Positions 58,240-64,000 of a DNA stretch of 64,000 nucleotides are shown here, in pieces. The notes under the pieces are model-generated. The model did not search any database and had not been told where the DNA came from. It saw nothing but the letters and a program-made list of their open reading frames with translations. A program made the position numbers and the translations under genes. Source of the stretch: Hansfordia pulvinata. Taxonomy: Eukaryota > Ascomycota > Sordariomycetes > Xylariales. Location of the stretch: assembly GCA_006538405.1 (NCBI GenBank), contig BJKQ01000008.1, forward strand, positions 744,001 through 808,000, written 5' to 3'. Every line of letters begins with the position of its first letter. Position 1 is the stretch's first letter.

Positions 58240-61200
58240 TTTAATTCGAACGTTTAAATGGCCTTTTACGCGCTTATTATATCCTCCGCTACCACTCATT
58301 AATTGTACTCGTGTGGCTAGCCTGCTTACTTCACGTAATAATATTGCTCCTTTTAATAAGTGGTCTTATCGACCATATTTTTCACTTTTTACTCGTTATC
58401 CTTTTTAAGTTCCGGGATTAATAAGTTATCTTTCCGGTCTTTTACTTAAGGTTTTAATAATTAAATAAGAAACACGTTATGCATCCGGTCGTACTGCTTT
58501 AAAAGGGCGACTTAATAAGCTTATAAACTTACCCGGTTTATAATTTAAAAGGGACCGATAAACTTAAGCTGGATCTTACGGTGCTTTAATTAAAGGTTAC
58601 GCGTGAAAAGGGCTATTACTTCTCCTCTTTTAAATTGTTAAGGCGAGTGCTTATTATTATAATGCTTTTAATATTATTAAACTGCTTTCTTTTAGGTTTC
58701 CCGCAGTTGTTAACGCAATTTCGTGAGGGTTTCGAGCTTATCTCTTATTATTAATACCTCCCTTTCTTTAAAGTTAACCTTAACGATTTAAAAGTTTAAG
58801 CGGTATCTTATAAGCGCCTTAAAGGGCGCTTTACCGGTTAATATATTCACGGTATTATTAATTACGAAGTGCGCTTATAATAATATAAAGGGCCACGTTA
58901 TCGCTTACCTTATTATAAAGCATCGTAAGTAAGCTTTTAAGATTTAATTTATCCTCTTTATTTATTTATCCGTTTACGGATAGAACGCAGTTAAGTATCG
59001 TAAGCGTACCTTTAAAAAGAAGTAAAGTTCGGATTAAAATCGGTTAATAAATAGCGTTCTTTAATCACTTATTATGCCCCTTAATGGTCCGAACTTACAC
59101 TTAATCTCCGCGTGAAATAACTTCGTTAAGTCCCTTATTATAATGGCCGTGTTTATAAGCTAAAAAAACGACATCTTCGTGAACCGGTTAACTATTATTA
59201 AGATAAAGTTAATTAAACTTCCGTGGTGCAGCACTTTTAATAAGCTTATAATAAAGTTTATGCTTAACTCCTTTATAAGTCAGCTAAGTAAAGGCAACGA
59301 TTGCAATTCGCTGTAAGGTCGGTGGCGTTTCGCCTTCGCTTTTAAGTAAATATTGCATTTTATTATATAGGTCCTTATATCTTACTTTAAGTAAGGTTAA
59401 TAAAACTTACGCTTTATTAACTTTTAAGTACGGTTCACCTTAAAGTGTCCCGTTAACGGGTCATCGTGGTGTGCTTAAATGATCTCGTCCTTTAACGCGG
59501 ATTTTATTAAGATATAAAGGCGTCCCTTTTAATAAATAATATTATTTACGCGAACACTTTAAGGATCCTCGTTTAAATCATCCCCGTGTCGTGCGCGCCT
59601 TTACATGTATTTAACGTCCTTAGTTTACGTGGATTAAAGGAGTTTAAAGAGCCTTATAAACTGCCCGTTTCGATAAGGCTACTCTTTAGCCGTCGCCTCG
59701 CGGGCTTGTTTACGCGTGATCACTTAAATTTAAGCGCTCGCGCGACTTACGTTTTTATCTCTTTTATATTTTTAACCCTGTATCTTTTAATATAAGGTTA
59801 ATATAAGGTTTATAACCTCCCTTTACTTAATTACGTAATCCAGCCTTCTCGAAGGGGGATCGGCTAGGTTTCGCTTCCCGGGTTAATACTTAATTATAAA
59901 GTTATAAGGGCTTAAAAATAAAAGCTATCTCGCTTAACGCCCGTTTAAGCGCGGGGCCTTTATAAAGCTTTATAAGTTATTATGGTCTGTCCACACTTTT
60001 ATAAGGAACTTAAATCCTTAAAGGTAATGTCTTTATTACTTAAAGTAGGCTATAATAACCAGTATCTCTTAATCGTTAATAGCATAATGGGACTCGGTTA
60101 ATGTGTACTTATAAGACTAAAACGTTATAAGGTGGAATCGGCCTTATTTATCTTTTTAAGAAAGAATCTTAAATATAGCCAGGTTTAAGGCGTTTATTTC
60201 GATCTTAATAAGCTGCTTTAAGTCGAAGTGTAATAATAGCGGAGCCTTTTAGAAAGCGTTAATTAAATAGTGGAACGACTCTTATATAGCTATATTTAAT
60301 TTTAATCGCGCCTTTATCGACCGGGCTTCGGACCCTTTTAAGAGCCGTGTTAAGGGGGTAACGATAAAGGAGAAACCCTCGATAAAGCGCTTATAAAAGT
60401 TATAAAAGCTTAAAAAGACTTAAATGTTATAGACCGATACTGGGAAAGGCTATTAATAAATAATATTAACCCGGCCGGAGTTTATCGAGATGCTTATGTT
60501 TAAAATAATATACTTTAAGAACTTTATTAAGGAGCGGAAAAATTAATACTTTAAGGGCTTTACGTAAAGGTCCGCTTTTATTAAGCGGTTAATCACGAGT
60601 CGGAGGTGTTTCGTGTGCTCCTTAATTAAAGCTAAGAAAATAAGGACGTTATTTAAGTACGCCACGCAGAACGAGTCGAGATAATTATTTAAGGTATTAT
60701 TAATATAAGATTAAAACGTGGCGAGGGTATTATTAAGCCTTATAAGTATAATTAAGAACTTAAAGTGGCCGTATCGAGTGCGGAAAGCGGTCTTTCACTT
60801 GTCCCTTTTTATAATGCGGATCCGATAATAAGCGTCCTTAAGGTCGACCTTATTAAACACTTTAGCTCTTACCACCTTGTTTAATAGCTCCGAAATTAAA
60901 GGTAAAGTGTACCGATTTTTTACCGTTACCTTATTAAGTCCTTTATAATCCACGTATAAGCGAAGATTACTATTTTTCTTTAAGACGAACAGGATTAACG
61001 CGCTTGCGGGACTCTTAAAAAGGCGGATTTTACTTGCTTTCGTTATCTCGTCGATGAATCTTTTTAATTTTTAAAGCTTATTATAAGTTAAAGGATATAT
61101 CGGGAAGTGCGGGGGGGTGGTGTTAAGTAATAAGTCGATAACGTGATCGGTTTCCTTATTTAGTGGTAAAGTGTCCGCGTTATTGGTATTAAAGAACTCC

Positions 61201-61860
61201 GTGTAATCCTTAAGGCAGCCTGGAATCGGATCAGTGTCGGGACGGGGTAAGTTAAGAGATTCCTCCTTTTTATAAACCACCTCGGGTAGTTATATTACCG
61301 AGTAATATACGGCTTAGTTCCGGTATACTTTTATAAATCGGTAAGGGGTTAATAATTTAAACCTCCCCTTATAAAGCTTAAAGAACCACTCGTTTACCGC
61401 GGGGTTTAAAAGAATATATTGCTAGCGCAGCGTGCTTTAAGAGAGCAGCACCGGGCTCCGCTTAATTATAGCTCCCGGTTAATAACCAGATAAGGCTTAC
61501 GTAGCTTACGGGTCTCTCTTTAATTATTTATAAGGGAGATAAAGACTTAATATGCTCCGTAAGTTAGGAGTGTTATCGTCTTGGCTGCTTAAAGTGGTAT
61601 GGCCCGAAACGGGGCCTTATTAAGCCCGTATCGGATAGCGAATTCTTGGTTAATTAAGTCGACTTCTTTATAAGTGTCGAGGTCAGTATTCGTTTTAACG
61701 TGTCGGTAACGGGACGGCGTCGCGATAGTGTATAAAGTGTGAAACCGAGTCGAGACGTCCACGAAAGGGGCCGGTAAAGGTATAAGGACCGTGGTGTTAT
61801 ATACCACACCTTTTATACTTTTTTCGTTTAAAGACGAGGGCACTCCGGACGGATATAGCT
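58240..61860 (-). pseudogene. pol remnant of element 1 (PR, RT, RNase H, integrase, chromodomain)
   Basis: A minus-strand reading with stops. A protease/linker stretch lies at 61589-61843. RT opens at 61071-61280 with NADTLPLNKETDHVIDLLL and PIYPLT, the Gypsy RT N terminus. The RT catalytic site at 60648-60659 reads YLNN rather than Y-x-D-D, preceded by INNTLNNYLDSFCVA. The integrase C terminus is at about 58,560-58,430 (KFIGPF, AY, HNVF, LLKP). A chromodomain trace follows at about 58,370-58,240 (KNMVDKTTY, QYYYVK, VVAEDII) in which TAG/TAA codons replace the expected tryptophans, as TGG-to-TAG changes would. This makes the element a chromovirus. Activity is lost. Confidence 0.8.
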
Positions 61861-61949
61861 TAATTGTTCACACTTATAATATATGACCGATTAACGTCCG
61901 TTGTTCCGGTCCGCTATTAAGTGGTTGTTTAAAGTTAAGGCATATAAGG

Positions 61950-62990
61950 TTAAGGAGGAGCTTATCTTTTAAAAGTTTTATGGGACGTGTCGGACGTTTT
62001 GTCCTGGATCGGCTTTATTTTAGGCCCGTTTCGTGTATAAGGTAGTATTATCCTTATAATTATCACCGCGATTCCCTTTTTTTGTTATTATTATTAACTT
62101 TTATCGTTATATAATAGTATTTATTATAATGTTCCGGGTCTTTAATAGCTTTATAAGGTGGCTAAAAAGGCTGTGCCGTAAGGGTCTTAATAGTTTCTTA
62201 AAGAAATATTAGGCTCGCTCTTTATTAAGGCGAGTCCTTATTTAAGCCTTTAAAGTGGTTAAATATTGGTTAAAAACCCGCGGGTCTTAACTTGGCAGTT
62301 ACGAGGCCTCCTTTAATTAAGCGGAGATGTTAACGTAAGTGTGGGTAAAGTTACGAATTAAGGTGCGAGTTTACTTTTAAAATTAAGCTTAATCTCCTTA
62401 AAGTTAAGCTTTTTTTAAGTCGGACATAAATCGGACGCGGGCCTGTTAAATACCTTTATAGTTCTGGTTTATCTTTTTTAATACGAAAAGCACCTTATTA
62501 ACCCCTTACCGAAACTTTTAAGGTAAGTTAAAAAAAGCGGTCTTGCACTCCCCGATTTAGGACTTTTATTTATTAAAGGTGAAGCTGACGTTAAGTGGGT
62601 CATACGTAAAGCTATATAATCGTTTTAAGTCCGTGCTTAAGTCGGAGTCCGATCGGTCGCGAGGTGAGTCCCTTTAAGAATCGGGGTTGTTTCGGTCCCG
62701 CGCCCGGCTTAAATCGTGGGCCTTGCCTTTTTCTTTAAGGCTTAAAGCTCTTTTTCGAGTTATTAGCGTTCTTATTACTTCTTTAAGAGTCTTTATTAAA
62801 GGGCGATTCGTTAGTCCTCCTCGTGTAATATGTTCTCGAGATCTTAAAGGCTTTCCCGATTTTAATCCGAACTTAAAGTGGGAGCCAGCGGATCCGGCGA
62901 GGCCACCGCTGGGTCTTGCGCTTTTAAGACGTCTTAAGTGTTTAGTATGGTTAAGTGGCCGGCCGTTTAACTCTTTTTAAGGTTTAAAGC
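61950..62990 (-). pseudogene. gag remnant of element 1
   Basis: Between the 5' LTR and the protease the minus strand gives a basic, stop-interrupted reading (LRRLKSARPSGGLAGSAGSH, then LYSFTYDPLNVSF and GVNKVLFVLKKI) resembling Gypsy Gag capsid sequence in position and style. The boundaries are approximate and no zinc knuckle was confirmed. Confidence 0.5.
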
Positions 62991-63034
62991 GTTTATAATT
63001 ATAAGTAACGAGTAGCAGTAAGAAGAATCAGAAT

Positions 63035-63242
63035 TATAATAGCACGGCGTATATACGTTAAGTGTAATTAAAGGAAAGGATAATATAATCGTAAAGTAAG
63101 ATTAATTCTTACTTTATAAAGGTAAACGGGCGTAGCTTATACGTATATATATACGGGAGAGGAAATCGGATTAAAGTCGGGGGATTGTCGGCACAGCCAC
63201 GTATGGGTGGTCTTAGCCACACTGTATTGTGGCGCCGTGATA
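63035..63242 (-). repeat. 5' LTR of element 1
   Basis: A 208-bp partner of 55249-55456. It is shared with the other copy over its full length and bordered by the AAAAG duplication on its outer side. Confidence 0.92.
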
Positions 63243-63247
63243 AAAAG

Positions 63248-64000
63248 GAGGGAGTTATAAAAGCTAAAGCATGAAAAGGGTTAAGCTATTTAATAAAATT
63301 AAAGGAGAAGGCTTTCTTTATAAAGAGTGTTATTCTTAATAAAAGGCTTAATTTCTTAATTAGAATCCGTTTAATTAAAAGGAGACCAGCGTAAAATAAT
63401 AGAAATTTAACGCTTAAAGCAAGACCTAAAAGAGTTATATATAATATAAGCTAATAAGCGAAAACTTAAGTATGAATTTTTATATAAAAAAAGGGGGTAT
63501 AATAAGCTATAATTTATCGGCGCGAGGAGCGCGTTTTACTTTTATTTATCCTTATAAACTCTTAATCTTACCCTTAAAATAAGTATAATTAAACGATAAG
63601 CCTGTCTTAACTTATTAAATATATATTTTTTATTATAAACCGTTTTTTTAACTTATAATAACTTAATATAAGGTTTTTTAAATTATATAACTTTTATTTT
63701 ATATTATTATACTCTTTAATACTAATAATTAATTTAATATAAGCTTATATAATTATTACTTTATAATCTTTTTACTTATAATAATTTACCTTATTTTACC
63801 GGCGTTAAAATCGGGTTCGTAATATATACTCGTTCTTTTAAAGGGTTCTTTTATTTACGTATTAAATGCAATTAATTATAAAGCTTTAATAAAAAGCTTA
63901 ATAAAATAAGTTATAAGTATATGTATGATTTTGCCTTCCTTTAATTATATACAGTCTTAAAGCATCCTTAATAATAAGACTTAATAAGCTTAATAACTTA
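63248..64000. other. AT-rich RIP-like DNA to the window end
   Basis: AT-rich sequence continues beyond element 1 with no recognisable motif, so the repeat compartment extends past the window. Confidence 0.6.

Larger units (their letters stand above)
55249..63242 (-). mobile_element. Element 1: full-length Ty3/Gypsy chromovirus, 7.99 kb, RIP-mutated
   Basis: Two 208-bp direct repeats (55249-55456, 63035-63242) are flanked by the 5-base duplication AAAAG at 55244-55248 and 63243-63247. On the plus strand the repeats start TGTAATAG or TATAATAG and end GTGATA, that is, TG...CA with CA changed to TA. Pol reads on the minus strand, so 63035-63242 is the 5' LTR. A polypurine tract (plus-strand complement CCCCTTTCCTT, 55463-55473) next to the other LTR agrees. 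Gag, protease, reverse transcriptase, integrase and chromodomain traces follow from 62.99 to about 58.2 kb. The stretch from about 57.7 to 55.5 kb is less AT-rich and carries an antisense gene, listed separately. RIP is milder here than in element 2. Confidence 0.88.

Noticed and set aside
55875..63000. Short plus- and minus-strand ORFs within element 1 (for example 55875-56216, 56708-57001, 58193-58408, 59586-59795, 62687-62980)
   Set aside because: They are shadows of the gag-pol or antisense readings in other frames. Only 61071-61280 and 61589-61843 (minus) carry pol sequence.
1..64000. CRISPR arrays, bacterial operons, telomeric repeats
   Set aside because: No spaced direct repeats, Shine-Dalgarno-led gene strings or TTAGGG arrays were seen. 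Simple repeats account for the apparent periodicity.

Overview
This is nuclear DNA of a filamentous ascomycete (Pezizomycotina, most likely a Sordariomycete). Genes carry short spliceosomal introns (about 48-170 nt, GTRNGT donors, CTRAC/CTAAC branch sites, YAG acceptors). The proteins are fungal types: a TDT/Mae1 transporter, an AA7-type flavo-oxidase, a mitochondrial BolA, a velvet-like protein and a fungal APH-fold kinase. About a third of the window is AT-rich DNA bearing the signature of repeat-induced point mutation (RIP).

Layout. Bases 1-39,357 are GC-balanced and gene-poor. In order they hold the 5' part of a TPP-dependent enzyme (minus, cut by the window edge), a bicovalent-FAD AA7 oxidase (6,087-7,792), a 9.35-kb gene desert full of microsatellites, a tandem SnoaL-like protein (17,144-18,210), an intact C4-dicarboxylate/sulfite-type transporter (20,978-22,441), a broken secreted/membrane protein (24,183-24,852, minus), a doubtful minus-strand ORF (27.1-27.7 kb), a mitochondrial BolA3/Bol3 homologue (30,562-31,059) and a velvet-like protein (34,720-35,480). 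An abrupt composition change follows at about 39,358. A GC-normal island at 39.8-42.6 kb with two intact genes, an APH-like kinase and a putative secreted protein with a C-terminal membrane hairpin, sits between AT-rich blocks.

From 42.6 kb to the end the sequence is RIP-mutated retrotransposon DNA. Two Ty3/Gypsy elements can be delimited to the base. Element 2 (43,121-53,877, plus strand) has 212-bp LTRs and ACGTT target-site duplications. Element 1 (55,249-63,242, minus strand) has 208-bp LTRs, AAAAG duplications and a chromodomain. Element 1 also carries an apparently spliced gene on the opposite strand between pol and its 3' LTR, the most unusual structure seen here.

The genes do not form an obvious pathway or biosynthetic cluster. 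Four of them (AA7, SnoaL-like, the 24.2-kb gene, velvet-like) contain in total six one-base deficits, every one inside a G/C homopolymer, which points to under-called homopolymers or shared decay. No tRNA, rRNA, CRISPR or telomeric repeat was recognised.
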